Shown in pieces: positions 36,216 to 45,240 of a stretch of 64,000 bases of DNA. Each line of letters starts with the position of its first letter. Position 1 is the stretch's first letter. The notes under the pieces are model-generated. The model did no database searches, was not told the DNA's origin, and worked only from the letters and a program-made list of their open reading frames with translations. The position numbers were made by a program, and so were the translations under genes. The DNA comes from Streptococcus equinus (lineage in GTDB: Bacteria; Bacillota; Bacilli; Lactobacillales; Streptococcaceae). The stretch is from contig NZ_FNJK01000002.1 in the NCBI RefSeq assembly GCF_900104225.1, positions 62,001-126,000 on the forward strand, given 5' to 3'.

Positions 36216-37425
36216 AAGTCTATTAGCTGATGATAAATTCGATATTATGATTAATCAATTAAAACCAAATCAGATTATTGATGTTCATATGACCTTACTG
36301 GATTATTATAATATTAATGCGCCGATGAGAATAGGTTCTGAAACACCTTGGTATGCTTGGGCAAAATATCAAGCTGACGATAATGGGGTAGTTTCTGTTA
36401 ATAATTGTATATCTCTAGAAGGAGATTATATAGGTAAAATTGATATGGGATTATTTTTTTCTTGTAGACCTTTAAAATCAAAGAAAAATCATTTGTTGGA
36501 AGACGTTAGGGATATTCCTGTTTATGACAGTTTTTATGTAAAAATTGAAATTTTTTCTAAAAGTAAAAAAATAGCTGAAAAAATCTTCAAACGCTATTAT
36601 CAGTTACCAGAGATTTCGCATGAAACGATTATTTCTTCAAAATATCAAGCAAGATTATTTTATCCTAGCAATGCTCAAAATTTACCAGCAATCATTGTAT
36701 TTAGTGGTAGTGATGGTCGAATAGAAAAAGCACAAAATATAGCTCAGTTGTTGGCAAGTAGAGGTTTTGTAACTTTAGCGGTTGCTTATTTTGGTCTTAG
36801 GGGAATAAGCAGGTATTTGGATCGAATACCTTTGGAAATTGTAAAGGAAAATTTAGATTATTTAGTCAATTTAGACATTGTAGATGAAAATAGAATTGGT
36901 TTATATGGTCGTTCTAAAGGTGCGGAGTTATCTTTGGTTGCAGCAAGTCTTTTTTCACAATTTAGGTGCCTTGTTGTCAATTCCCCCTCTTGTGCTATAT
37001 TAGAAGGTTTAAAAGGCAGGATAAATTCTAAACACTCTTCTTGGACATATCAGAATAAAGAACTACCTTATACAAAATTTAGTATCAGAGAATTTTTTAA
37101 AGAAAAATTTTTAGGACAAAAGTTTAGCGATTATGAACTCAGTAGCTTGATTAAGGCGAAAGAGATAGGAGCTAATGTATTAATGATAGGTGAGAAATCT
37201 GATGAAATTTGGAATACAGAGTTTTCAATAAAACTATTAGAGAAGCAGTTGCAGAAGAGAAAAAATGGATTGGTAAAGTCTATTTTATTGAACAATGGAG
37301 GTCATATGCTAACAATTGCTTATCAACCTAATCAGCGATACACTAATATTTTAAAAGAGAATTTGTTATCAGATTCTGTTATTTCTTGGAAAGCAACAAT
37401 AGATTTTTTTAAGAATTATTTGTAA
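36181..37425 (+). CDS. BAAT/acyl-CoA thioesterase-type alpha/beta hydrolase
   Basis: A 414-residue protein. The N-terminal part (NQIIDVHMTLLDYYNINAPM..W) resembles the beta-sandwich of acyl-CoA thioesterases/bile acid-CoA:amino acid N-acyltransferases, and the C-terminal alpha/beta hydrolase has GRSKGAE as nucleophile elbow, GEKSDEIW supplying Asp and NNGGHML supplying His. The nucleophile is Ser, as in thioesterases, not Cys as in bile-acid conjugating BAAT. The start is GTG 36181 (GAGG six bases before) or ATG 36169. It overlaps the marR gene. AGA-rich codons and high AT set it apart from the neighbouring recR and ddl. Confidence 0.78.
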   Translation: MKKTIKINLKSESLLADDKFDIMINQLKPNQIIDVHMTLLDYYNINAPMRIGSETPWYAWAKYQADDNGVVSVNNCISLEGDYIGKIDMGLFFSCRPLKSKKNHLLEDVRDIPVYDSFYVKIEIFSKSKKIAEKIFKRYYQLPEISHETIISSKYQARLFYPSNAQNLPAIIVFSGSDGRIEKAQNIAQLLASRGFVTLAVAYFGLRGISRYLDRIPLEIVKENLDYLVNLDIVDENRIGLYGRSKGAELSLVAASLFSQFRCLVVNSPSCAILEGLKGRINSKHSSWTYQNKELPYTKFSIREFFKEKFLGQKFSDYELSSLIKAKEIGANVLMIGEKSDEIWNTEFSIKLLEKQLQKRKNGLVKSILLNNGGHMLTIAYQPNQRYTNILKENLLSDSVISWKATIDFFKNYL

Positions 37426-37489
37426 AAGTATCTTATTTGCACCCCCTCATCCTTTGTCATCTTTTCTTCCATCTAATCCCCAATCTTGT

Positions 37490-37518
37490 TTGAAAGGCGG
37501 CTTCTTTTGTGGTATGAT
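37490..37518 (+). promoter_or_regulatory. ddl promoter
   Basis: TTGAAA, a 17-base spacer and TATGAT. The start of ddl lies about 140 bases further, so the mRNA has a leader in which I see no clear structure. Confidence 0.65.
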
Positions 37519-37657
37519 AATTAGGAAATTGTAATAGAAAAGGAATTGAACTTGAACTGAGATTTGGCTTATTTTGTGAGGCTTCTTGGTTCGATGAAAA
37601 ATGTTATTAAGTATATTAAAACTTGGTACCTTTTTTCTGTTCAGGTAATTAAAGTTT

Positions 37658-38704
37658 ATGGCAAAAGAAACGCTTGTTTTACTTTATGGTGGACGTTCTG
37701 CGGAACGTGAAGTATCTGTTTTATCAGCTGAAAGCGTCATGCGTGCGATTAATTATGATAAATTCTTTGTGAAAACTTACTTCATCACAAAATCTGGTGA
37801 TTTTATTAAAACACAAGAATTCTTTAGCAAACCTGCTGATGATGAAAAATTGATGACTAACGACACAGTTGTTGAAAGTCAAAAAATTAAACCAAGTGAT
37901 ATTTATGAACCTGGCGCAGTAGTATTCCCAGTTCTTCACGGACCAATGGGTGAAGACGGTTCTGTCCAAGGTTTCCTTGAAGTTCTTAAAATGCCTTATG
38001 TTGGAACTAACATTTTGTCATCAAGTGTTGCAATGGACAAAATTTCAACAAAACATGTCCTTGAATCTGCAGGAGTTCCACTTGTTCCTTACGTGACTTA
38101 TGTTGAAGGTTCTGATTTTGATGCAGCCGTAGCAGAAGTAAATGACAAATTGACATACCCTGTCTTTGTTAAACCAGCTAACATGGGTTCTTCAGTAGGT
38201 ATCTCAAAAGCTGAAGATGAAGCAGCACTTCGCTCAGCTATTGACTTTGCTCTTAAATATGATAGCCGTATTCTTATCGAAACTGGTGTCAATGCGCGTG
38301 AAATCGAAGTTGGTATTTTAGGAAATGCTGACGTGAAAACAACATTGCCTGGTGAAGTTGTTAAAGACGTTGCTTTCTACGATTACGATGCTAAATACAT
38401 CGATAATAAAATTACTATGGATATTCCAGCACATATCGATAGCGATATTATGGAAGAAATGCGTGGTTATGCAACAACAGCTTTCCGTGCTATCGGCGGA
38501 TGCGGATTGTCACGCTGCGATTTCTTCTTGACTGAAGAAGGTAATGTTTACCTTAACGAATTGAATACAATGCCTGGTTTCACACAATGGTCAATGTATC
38601 CACTTCTTTGGGAAAACATGGGACTTGCTTACTCAGATTTGATTGAAAAATTGGTTGAGTTGGCTAAAGAAATGTTTGAAAAACGCGAAAGCCACTTGAT
38701 CTAA
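37658..38704 (+). CDS. ddl: D-alanine--D-alanine ligase
   Basis: Makes the D-Ala-D-Ala dipeptide for peptidoglycan precursors. The 348-residue ATP-grasp protein has [14 protein letters not shown] at the N-terminus, [38 protein letters not shown] and [15 protein letters not shown]. All expected regions are present; the Tyr in the omega loop fits D-Ala rather than D-Lac specificity. It lies upstream of murF, which uses its product, though folT and a BASS gene now intervene. Confidence 0.96.
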   Translation: MAKETLVLLYGGRSAEREVSVLSAESVMRAINYDKFFVKTYFITKSGDFIKTQEFFSKPADDEKLMTNDTVVESQKIKPSDIYEPGAVVFPVLHGPMGEDGSVQGFLEVLKMPYVGTNILSSSVAMDKISTKHVLESAGVPLVPYVTYVEGSDFDAAVAEVNDKLTYPVFVKPANMGSSVGISKAEDEAALRSAIDFALKYDSRILIETGVNAREIEVGILGNADVKTTLPGEVVKDVAFYDYDAKYIDNKITMDIPAHIDSDIMEEMRGYATTAFRAIGGCGLSRCDFFLTEEGNVYLNELNTMPGFTQWSMYPLLWENMGLAYSDLIEKLVELAKEMFEKRESHLI

Positions 38705-38731
38705 AAAAGAAGCACCGTTAGGTGCTTTTTT
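38704..38731 (+). terminator. Terminator of ddl
   Basis: AAGCACC and GGTGCTT pair around GTTA and are followed by TTTT. Confidence 0.85.
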
Positions 38732-38739
38732 ACTGTACA

Positions 38740-38778
38740 AAAATAACCTCAGAGATGGGATAACTCTCTGAGATTTTT
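38740..38778 (-). terminator. Terminator of folT
   Basis: On the minus strand CTCAGAGAG and CTCTGAG form a hairpin followed by a T-rich run. Confidence 0.7.
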
Positions 38779-38781
38779 TGT

Positions 38782-39339
38782 TTATAGATTTTCAAGCTTG
38801 CGCAATTCTGGAATTTTCTGTAGTTTTGGTACGACAAGCATAGTAATGATAATACGTAGTGGAATTTCAAAAATTTTGAGCCAACGTCCTGCAAGATACT
38901 GTGCCCAGAATGGCACACCAAAGTATATTTGAACAAGTAGTGGTGTGAAGATAAAGGTTCCAATCAGCATAGTTACGAGTGTGGCAAATGTGACGTGAAG
39001 CCAATCGTGTTTACTTGACCAGCTGATTTCTTTTCCGTAGAAGAAAAGGCCATAGAAAAAGCCCTGAACAGCTTCCATGATAGTCCACCAAATGATAAAG
39101 TTACCAGCACCGCTTGATAGGTTATCGACAACATCAAGAATAGCAAGACTGATAGCTCCCCAAATCGGACCAGCAATCATTCCGATAATGGTATTGACAA
39201 CAAAGGTTAAACTAACCACTAATTGTTGTGGAATGATGGGAATTGAGAATTTCCCGACAATGAAAGCAAGCGCAATTAACATAGCAAGACTAACTAAGCG
39301 CTTAGGGGTGAGTTTGGGTGTTTGAAAAATGTTTTTCAT
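38782..39339 (-). CDS. folT: Folate ECF transporter S component FolT
   Basis: A 185-residue, about six-helix membrane protein that binds folate and docks on the shared ECF module. Segments RLVSLAMLIALAFIVGKFSIPIIP, FVVNTIIGMIAGPIWGAISLAILDVV and the C-terminal AGRWLKIFEIPLR fit FolT. The substrate is strongly supported by a tetrahydrofolate riboswitch in its leader. AAAGGAGC lies before ATG 39339. It is encoded against ddl and the BASS gene. Confidence 0.92.
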   Translation of the reverse strand: MKNIFQTPKLTPKRLVSLAMLIALAFIVGKFSIPIIPQQLVVSLTFVVNTIIGMIAGPIWGAISLAILDVVDNLSSGAGNFIIWWTIMEAVQGFFYGLFFYGKEISWSSKHDWLHVTFATLVTMLIGTFIFTPLLVQIYFGVPFWAQYLAGRWLKIFEIPLRIIITMLVVPKLQKIPELRKLENL

Positions 39340-39382
39340 GTTTGCTCCTTTTTAAAACATAAAACTGGAGCTGTTAAAAAAT

Positions 39383-39474
39383 AACAGCGGATGCAACGAT
39401 TCACCGCGCAAATTGCTTCGTTGTGTGACGACATCCCATTCACACACACTTAACGCGAATCATCTACTCTGTGT
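39383..39474 (-). ncRNA. Tetrahydrofolate riboswitch (folT leader)
   Basis: Read on the minus strand, the leader contains GAGTAGATGATTCGCGTTAA, GTGTGTGTGAATGGGATGTC, GTCACACAACGAAGC and GCGCGGTGAATCGTTGCATCC, which match the THF-I aptamer known from Streptococcus mutans folT almost base for base. The P1 stem is ACAG/CTGT. Downstream bases can pair either with the aptamer's 3' strand or with the folT ribosome site, suggesting translational control. Confidence 0.95.
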
Positions 39475-39498
39475 AAGGTTTTATCTCCTTACAGGTTT

Positions 39499-39530
39499 AT
39501 TGTATCACAAAAAAGATTCTTTTGAATATG
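39499..39530 (-). promoter_or_regulatory. Probable folT promoter
   Basis: On the minus strand TTCAAA, a 16-base spacer and TACAAT precede the riboswitch by about 25 bases. Confidence 0.5.
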
Positions 39531-39652
39531 ATTTGGAAAATAAACGAAAATGATTACGTAAAAAGATTGAAAATTCTGAAATTAGTCGTATAATGAAGCT
39601 GTAAAAATCAAAGGCTTTGCTGATAAAAAGCTTTTTAGTTAAGGAGAAAATG

Positions 39653-40600
39653 ATGGAAAAACTAACTGATTTTTCAAAACAACTTAGTAAATGGTTTACC
39701 TTGGTTGTTATTATTTGGGCTTTCTTTAATTATCTCTTACCTCAGACTAGTACCTGGGTTATCCCTAATACATCGTATTTGTTGGGAATTATTCTTTTTG
39801 GGATGGGGCTGACACTTCAGACTGAAGATTTTATCCGTATTTCTAAACGTCCAATTCCTGTCATTCTAGGTACAGTGGCACATTATATTATTATGCCAAG
39901 TTTAGCTTGGCTTTTATGTCATATTTTTCATTTAACAGGAGCAACAGCAGCTGGGGTCATTTTAGTTGGATCTTGTCCAAGTGGAACGTCTTCTAGTGTG
40001 ATGGCTTTTTTGGCTGGAGGAGATGTTGCTTTGGATGTTTCTATTGAAATCCTTTCAACGCTTTTAGCGCCAATTATGCTTCCGTTATTGTTATCAATTT
40101 TAGCAGGGCAATTTATTGCCGTACCAGCAGCTAGTCTTTTTCTTTCAACTTTAAGAATTGTTGTTGTGCCAATTATTTTAGGGGTGTTGGTTCATACACT
40201 TTTAGGTAAAAAAATCAATGCCATTATTCAGCTGATGCCTTTAATCTCACAGCTAGCGATTCTTTTGATTATTGGTGCGGTTGTCTCAGCAAATCATGCT
40301 AATATTTTTACAACAGCAACAGCTTTAGTTATTCCTGTTGTTATGTTACACAATCTTTGTGGTTATGGGCTTGGTTTTGTCTTTTCAAAACTTCTTCATT
40401 TGAAAGAACCTCAACAAAAAGCTATTACATTTGAGGTAGGAATGCAGGATTCAAGCTTAGGGGCAACTTTAGCAATGAAGTATTTTGTTCCACAAGCAGC
40501 TATTCCTTCAACAATTTTTTCAATTTGGCATAATATCTCTGGATCAATTTTGTCTTCATGGTGGAAGAATCATTCTAAGGTCCGTAAGGAAAATGCTTGA
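39653..40600 (+). CDS. Bile acid:sodium symporter (BASS) family transporter
   Basis: The 315-residue protein has about ten membrane helices. The family core is seen in GSCPSGTSSSVMAFLAGGDVALDVSIEI and the later FEVGMQDSSLGATLAMKYF, which contribute Na+ sites. Bacterial BASS proteins such as YocS and PanS carry organic anions including pantoate as well as bile acids, so the substrate is open. ATG 39653 is favoured because GGAG is six bases upstream; the ATG three bases earlier is too close. Confidence 0.85.
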   Translation: MEKLTDFSKQLSKWFTLVVIIWAFFNYLLPQTSTWVIPNTSYLLGIILFGMGLTLQTEDFIRISKRPIPVILGTVAHYIIMPSLAWLLCHIFHLTGATAAGVILVGSCPSGTSSSVMAFLAGGDVALDVSIEILSTLLAPIMLPLLLSILAGQFIAVPAASLFLSTLRIVVVPIILGVLVHTLLGKKINAIIQLMPLISQLAILLIIGAVVSANHANIFTTATALVIPVVMLHNLCGYGLGFVFSKLLHLKEPQQKAITFEVGMQDSSLGATLAMKYFVPQAAIPSTIFSIWHNISGSILSSWWKNHSKVRKENA

Positions 40601-40667
40601 GAGCACTTTATTTTGTGATATAATAGGAAGAGCCAAAAGGCTCTTTTTATAATGGAGATAATAAAAA

Positions 40668-42032
40668 ATGAAACTTAACTTACACGAAGTCGCCAAGGTG
40701 GTTGGCGCAAAGAACACTATTTCGGATTTTGATGACGTTCCTCTGAGACAAATTGAATTTGACAGTCGTAAGATTGAAAAAGGCGATTTGTTTTTGCCTT
40801 TAAAAGGTGCGCGTGATGGGCATGATTTTATTGAAACAGCTTTTGAAAATGGTGCAGTTGCAACTTTTTCAGAACGAGAAGTAGAAGGCCATCCCTATAT
40901 TTTAGTCGATGATTGCTTGGAAGCTTTTCAAGCTCTTGCAAGCTATTATTTAGAAAAACAACGCGTTGATGTCATCGCAGTCACTGGTTCAAATGGTAAG
41001 ACAACAACGAAAGATATGATTGCTGCTGTTTTATCAACAGAATACAAGACATATAAAACTCAAGGTAACTATAATAATGAAATTGGTTTGCCTTATACAG
41101 CACTTCATATGCCAGATGACACTGAAAAGATTGTTCTTGAGATGGGACAAGATCATATGGGAGACATTCATCTCTTATCAGAACTTGCTAAGCCACATAT
41201 TGGTGTTGTGACTTTGATTGGTGAAGCTCATTTAGAATTCTTCGGAAGCCGTGAAAAAATCGCAAAAGGAAAACTTCAAATTGTCGATGGAATGGATTCA
41301 GATGGTATTTTGATTGCACCGGCTGATCCAATTGTTGATCCATATTTGCCAGAAAGCCAAATGGTTATTCGTTTTGGTGATGGTGCAGAAATCTCTGTCC
41401 AGGATTTACAAGAAAGCAAAAACTCTTTAACGTTTACGACAAATGTTATTAATCGTCCAATTACCCTTCCTGTACCAGGAAAATACAATGCTACGAATGC
41501 TATGGTAGCAGCTTACGTCGGTAAATTATTGGCGATTTCTGATGATGATATCGTTGAAGCTCTAGAAAACATTGAACTAACACGTAACCGAACAGAATGG
41601 AAAAAAGCTGCTAATGGTGCTGATATCTTGTCAGATGTATACAATGCCAATCCAACAGCTATGCGTTTGATTTTAGAAACATTCTCTAAAATTCCTGCCA
41701 ATGAAGGTGGTAAGAAAATCGCTGTGCTTGCGGATATGAAAGAATTAGGTGAACAGTCTGTTGAACTTCACAAACGTATGATTATGAGCTTGTCACCTGA
41801 AACATTGGACACTCTTATTTTCTATGGAGAAGACATTGCAGAATTAGCACAACTTGCTAGTCAAATGTTCCCACTCGGTAAGGTTTATTACTTTAAGAAA
41901 ACTGCAGATGAAGATCAATTTGATGACATGCTAAAAACAGTTCAAACTGTTTTACAACCAGCTGACCAAATCTTACTGAAGGGAAGTAATTCAATGCATC
42001 TCGCTAAAGTTGTAGAAGCATTGGAAAACTAG
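40668..42032 (+). CDS. murF: UDP-N-acetylmuramoyl-tripeptide--D-Ala-D-Ala ligase MurF
   Basis: Adds D-Ala-D-Ala to UDP-MurNAc-tripeptide, the last cytoplasmic step of the peptide stem. The 454-residue protein has the N-terminal fold with FDSRKIEKGDLFLPLKGARDGHDF, the ATP site AVTGSNGKTTTKDM, the central EMGQDHMGDI and GEAHLEFFGS, and DVYNANPTAM. It uses the product of ddl, encoded 2 kb upstream. Confidence 0.96.
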   Translation: MKLNLHEVAKVVGAKNTISDFDDVPLRQIEFDSRKIEKGDLFLPLKGARDGHDFIETAFENGAVATFSEREVEGHPYILVDDCLEAFQALASYYLEKQRVDVIAVTGSNGKTTTKDMIAAVLSTEYKTYKTQGNYNNEIGLPYTALHMPDDTEKIVLEMGQDHMGDIHLLSELAKPHIGVVTLIGEAHLEFFGSREKIAKGKLQIVDGMDSDGILIAPADPIVDPYLPESQMVIRFGDGAEISVQDLQESKNSLTFTTNVINRPITLPVPGKYNATNAMVAAYVGKLLAISDDDIVEALENIELTRNRTEWKKAANGADILSDVYNANPTAMRLILETFSKIPANEGGKKIAVLADMKELGEQSVELHKRMIMSLSPETLDTLIFYGEDIAELAQLASQMFPLGKVYYFKKTADEDQFDDMLKTVQTVLQPADQILLKGSNSMHLAKVVEALEN

Positions 42033-42042
42033 TGAGGTGGAG

Positions 42043-43191
42043 ATGGTAGAGAAAAGTGTTAAGGAGGGAAATAAAGACTCGGTTGTTATCTACCGAGCGT
42101 TGTATTTCCTTGAATGTTGTATTTTATTTTTAGCGTGGTTTTTAAAACGTTACCCATTTCCACAACAGGTCTTCCTGTTTATGTCTAGCCTGTCAATTAT
42201 TGGTGGATTTGCTATTTATTTATGGAACTTTCGTCGAACAGGTTTTTCAATTGCTAAAATTTTAGCTGGAATTTTTGCGCTGGCTTTTATGCTACTTTTA
42301 CCGACAATAGGCTATCTGGATACCTCAATAGATGATTTAAGTATGATTGTCTTCTTTTTGTTATCGGTTAGTGTTGATAGGGAAGATGACAATTTAGTGG
42401 CAGCACTATTTTATTTTAAGATACTTGTAGCAATCTTAGTACTGTTTGCTTATAATAGCCATATTATTTCTGATATGACAATGTATCGCCCAAACAAGGA
42501 TTTGATTCGACACTCATATGGATTTATGCACCCAAATTCACTTGGAATGTATTTGATTGCCTTACTATATGATTTTTCATTAATTAAGAAACCTTCTAGT
42601 TTAATCAATGGGTTAATTATGCTGTTAACTTCCTTGTTGGTTTTTGCTGTTACTGATTCAAAAACATCAGTTTTGATTGCACTTGCAATTATTTTATGTT
42701 ATTTCTTAAAACCAATCCTATCAAGGATTAAAGTTTCTGGATATCTTATCATGCCAATTGTAATCGGAATGTTTGGACTTGGGCTTGCTTTGCCGAGATA
42801 TTATACTCCAGATAATCCTGTCTTTGTAACATTAGATCATTTATTTACTGGACGTACTAGTATTGGTCATGCTTATCTTGAACAATTTGGCTTGAACTGG
42901 CTGCCAAGAAACATTCCAATTTTTACAGAAATCAATGGAAGTATGATGTACGATGATAGCTTCTACGTTGATTCGCTTTTGCGTCAGGGGATTATTCTTT
43001 TCTGTATGTACCCAATCTTTTTATTGGTTCAATTAAAAGGTAAAAAGTTCACGCTTTTCCATACCTTGCTTTTCTTGTTGACATTCTTTATTGGTACTAT
43101 GGAACATTATGGAGCAAGTATTGAAATCTGCACTATCTTATTGCTGAATTATTTTGCGGTTTCTGGTGATAAGCTAGAGGAGAAATATTGA
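42043..43191 (+). CDS. Wzy/O-antigen-ligase-like polytopic membrane protein
   Basis: A 382-residue protein with about ten membrane helices. The HSYGFMHPNSLGMYL segment, followed by later external loops with TGRTSIG and DDSFYVDSLLRQGI, resembles Wzy-type polysaccharide polymerases and O-antigen ligases (WaaL/EpsG-like). No glycosyltransferase or flippase gene is adjacent. ATG 42043 follows GAGG by five bases and starts 10 bases after the murF stop, so the two are probably cotranscribed. The glycan substrate is unknown. Confidence 0.68.
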   Translation: MVEKSVKEGNKDSVVIYRALYFLECCILFLAWFLKRYPFPQQVFLFMSSLSIIGGFAIYLWNFRRTGFSIAKILAGIFALAFMLLLPTIGYLDTSIDDLSMIVFFLLSVSVDREDDNLVAALFYFKILVAILVLFAYNSHIISDMTMYRPNKDLIRHSYGFMHPNSLGMYLIALLYDFSLIKKPSSLINGLIMLLTSLLVFAVTDSKTSVLIALAIILCYFLKPILSRIKVSGYLIMPIVIGMFGLGLALPRYYTPDNPVFVTLDHLFTGRTSIGHAYLEQFGLNWLPRNIPIFTEINGSMMYDDSFYVDSLLRQGIILFCMYPIFLLVQLKGKKFTLFHTLLFLLTFFIGTMEHYGASIEICTILLLNYFAVSGDKLEEKY

Positions 43192-43214
43192 AATAGCGTT
43201 TAATTTTCGTTATA

Positions 43215-43250
43215 ATAATAGAGTTATGGGAGTCCATGGCTCTATTTTTG
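43215..43250 (+). terminator. Terminator of murF and the Wzy-like gene
   Basis: AGAG..ATGG and CCAT..CTCT form an imperfect hairpin followed by ATTTTTG. Confidence 0.72.
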
Positions 43251-43346
43251 TATTGCAGTGAAAAAGGAGTGGACCAATGTAGCCACTATAATCGTTAATG
43301 AGTGATACGTTTTTAAAGAGATAATTAAGATTAATAAGGAAATAAA

Positions 43347-44891
43347 ATGACAATTCAAGATGACATTAAAAAACGTCGTACATTTGCCATCATCAGTCAC
43401 CCGGATGCTGGTAAAACGACAATTACAGAGCAATTACTTTATTTTGGTGGAGAAATCCGTGAAGCAGGTACTGTAAAAGGTAAAAAAACAGGTAACTTTG
43501 CTAAATCTGACTGGATGGATATCGAAAAACAACGTGGTATCTCAGTAACTTCATCAGTGATGCAATTTGATTACGCTGGTAAACGTGTTAATATCCTTGA
43601 TACACCGGGGCACGAAGACTTCTCTGAAGATACTTATCGTACCCTTATGGCCGTTGACGCTGCAGTCATGGTTGTCGATTCAGCCAAAGGTATCGAAGCA
43701 CAAACGAAAAAACTCTTTGAAGTTGTAAAACACCGTAATATTCCTGTCTTCACTTTCATCAATAAATTGGACCGTGATGGTCGTGAACCGCTTGATCTTT
43801 TGGAAGAATTGGAAGAAGTGCTTGGTATTGCAAGTTACCCAATGAACTGGCCAATTGGTATGGGGAAATCATTTGAAGGGCTTTATGATTTGTACAACAA
43901 ACGTTTGGAACTTTACAAAGGTGATGAACGTTTTGCAGCGCTTGAAGATGGTGACAAATTATTTGCTAACAACCCATTCTACCAACAAGTCTTGGAAGAT
44001 GTTGAGTTGCTAGAAGAAGCAGGAAATGAATTCTCAGAAGAAGCTATCTTATCAGGTGATTTAACACCAGTTTTCTTCGGTTCTGCCCTTACAAACTTTG
44101 GTGTGCAAACTTTCCTTGATACATTCTTGCAATTTGCACCAGAACCTCATGGTCACAAAACAACTGAAGGTAATGAAATCGATCCTTACGATAAAGATTT
44201 CTCAGGATTTGTTTTCAAAATCCAAGCTAACATGGACCCTCGTCACCGTGACCGTATTGCCTTTGTGCGTATCGTCTCAGGTGAGTTTGAACGTGGTATG
44301 AGCGTGAATCTTGCTCGTACGAAAAAATCAGTGAAATTATCAAACGTGACTCAATTTATGGCTGAATCACGTGAAAATGTTGAAAATGCCGTTGCTGGTG
44401 ATATTATCGGGGTTTACGATACAGGTACATACCAAGTTGGGGATACGTTGACAGTTGGTAAAAATAAATTTGAATTCGAACCACTGCCAACCTTCACTCC
44501 AGAATTGTTCATGAAAGTTGCCGCTAAAAACGTTATGAAACAAAAATCATTCCATAAAGGGATTGAACAATTGGTGCAAGAAGGAGCTATCCAATTGTAC
44601 AAAAACTACCAAACAGGTGAATACATGCTTGGTGCGGTTGGTCAATTGCAGTTTGAAGTTTTCAAACACCGTATGGAAAATGAATACAACGCTGAAGTTA
44701 TCATGACACCAATGGGTAAAAAGACTGTTCGTTGGATTAAACCAGAAGACCTTGATGAACGCATGTCTTCAAGTCGAAATATTTTGGCTAAAGACCGCTT
44801 TGATCAACCTGTTTTCCTTTTCGAAAACGATTTTGCGCTTCGTTGGTTTGCAGACAAATACCCAGATGTTGATTTGGAAGAAAAAATGTAA
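43347..44891 (+). CDS. prfC: Peptide chain release factor 3
   Basis: RF3 is a GTPase that recycles RF1/RF2 from the ribosome. The 514-residue protein has G1 SHPDAGKTT, switch I around [36 protein letters not shown] and NKLD, then the RF3-specific domains II and III. Length is normal. It is monocistronic and ends at two strong terminators in a row. Confidence 0.97.
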   Translation: MTIQDDIKKRRTFAIISHPDAGKTTITEQLLYFGGEIREAGTVKGKKTGNFAKSDWMDIEKQRGISVTSSVMQFDYAGKRVNILDTPGHEDFSEDTYRTLMAVDAAVMVVDSAKGIEAQTKKLFEVVKHRNIPVFTFINKLDRDGREPLDLLEELEEVLGIASYPMNWPIGMGKSFEGLYDLYNKRLELYKGDERFAALEDGDKLFANNPFYQQVLEDVELLEEAGNEFSEEAILSGDLTPVFFGSALTNFGVQTFLDTFLQFAPEPHGHKTTEGNEIDPYDKDFSGFVFKIQANMDPRHRDRIAFVRIVSGEFERGMSVNLARTKKSVKLSNVTQFMAESRENVENAVAGDIIGVYDTGTYQVGDTLTVGKNKFEFEPLPTFTPELFMKVAAKNVMKQKSFHKGIEQLVQEGAIQLYKNYQTGEYMLGAVGQLQFEVFKHRMENEYNAEVIMTPMGKKTVRWIKPEDLDERMSSSRNILAKDRFDQPVFLFENDFALRWFADKYPDVDLEEKM

Positions 44892-44895
44892 TTAT

Positions 44896-44977
44896 AAAAG
44901 GTCTGAGCATTGCTCAGACCTTTTATTTGTTACGGGTGTAAAAGAACAGCTCTGACGAATCAGAGCTGTTCTTTTGA
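44896..44977 (+). terminator. Two tandem terminators after prfC
   Basis: The first hairpin pairs AAAAGGTCTGAGC with GCTCAGACCTTTT; the second pairs AAAGAACAGCTCTGA with TCAGAGCTGTTCTTT. Both are symmetric with T runs. The rest of the gap to cshA (44978-45240) holds its promoter and leader but no gene. Confidence 0.85.
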
Positions 44978-45149
44978 GATTATGAAAAAGAAAAGTTTTA
45001 GGATGTTTTTTATTATAGCCATGATACCTTAAAGAAAACTTAAAAATCCTTTAAAAAAAGTCAAATAGCTTTTTTAAAGAATATTCAAATAATTGACACT
45101 ATGAAAACGTGTTAATGATAATAAATGAAACTGTTTCCTATCTTTTTGA

Positions 45150-45230
45150 CTTAGAATGTGTTACACTAGTTAAGTTGTTAAACAACGAAACTAAAGTTTA
45201 ATAAGGCAGCTTCGCACTGCCTTTTAGAAA
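45150..45230 (+). promoter_or_regulatory. cshA promoter region and leader hairpin
   Basis: An extended -10 TGT-TACACT lies near 45160-45168. In the leader, GGCAG and CTGCC pair around a short loop and are followed by TTTT (about 45204-45225), a small terminator-like hairpin upstream of the start codon. Confidence 0.5.
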
Positions 45231-45240
45231 AGAGAAAAAT

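Noticed and set aside
45095-45125. Catabolite-responsive (cre-like) sequence around TGAAAACGTGTTAA upstream of cshA
   Set aside because: It misses two conserved positions of the consensus and lies well upstream of the promoter; not enough to call.
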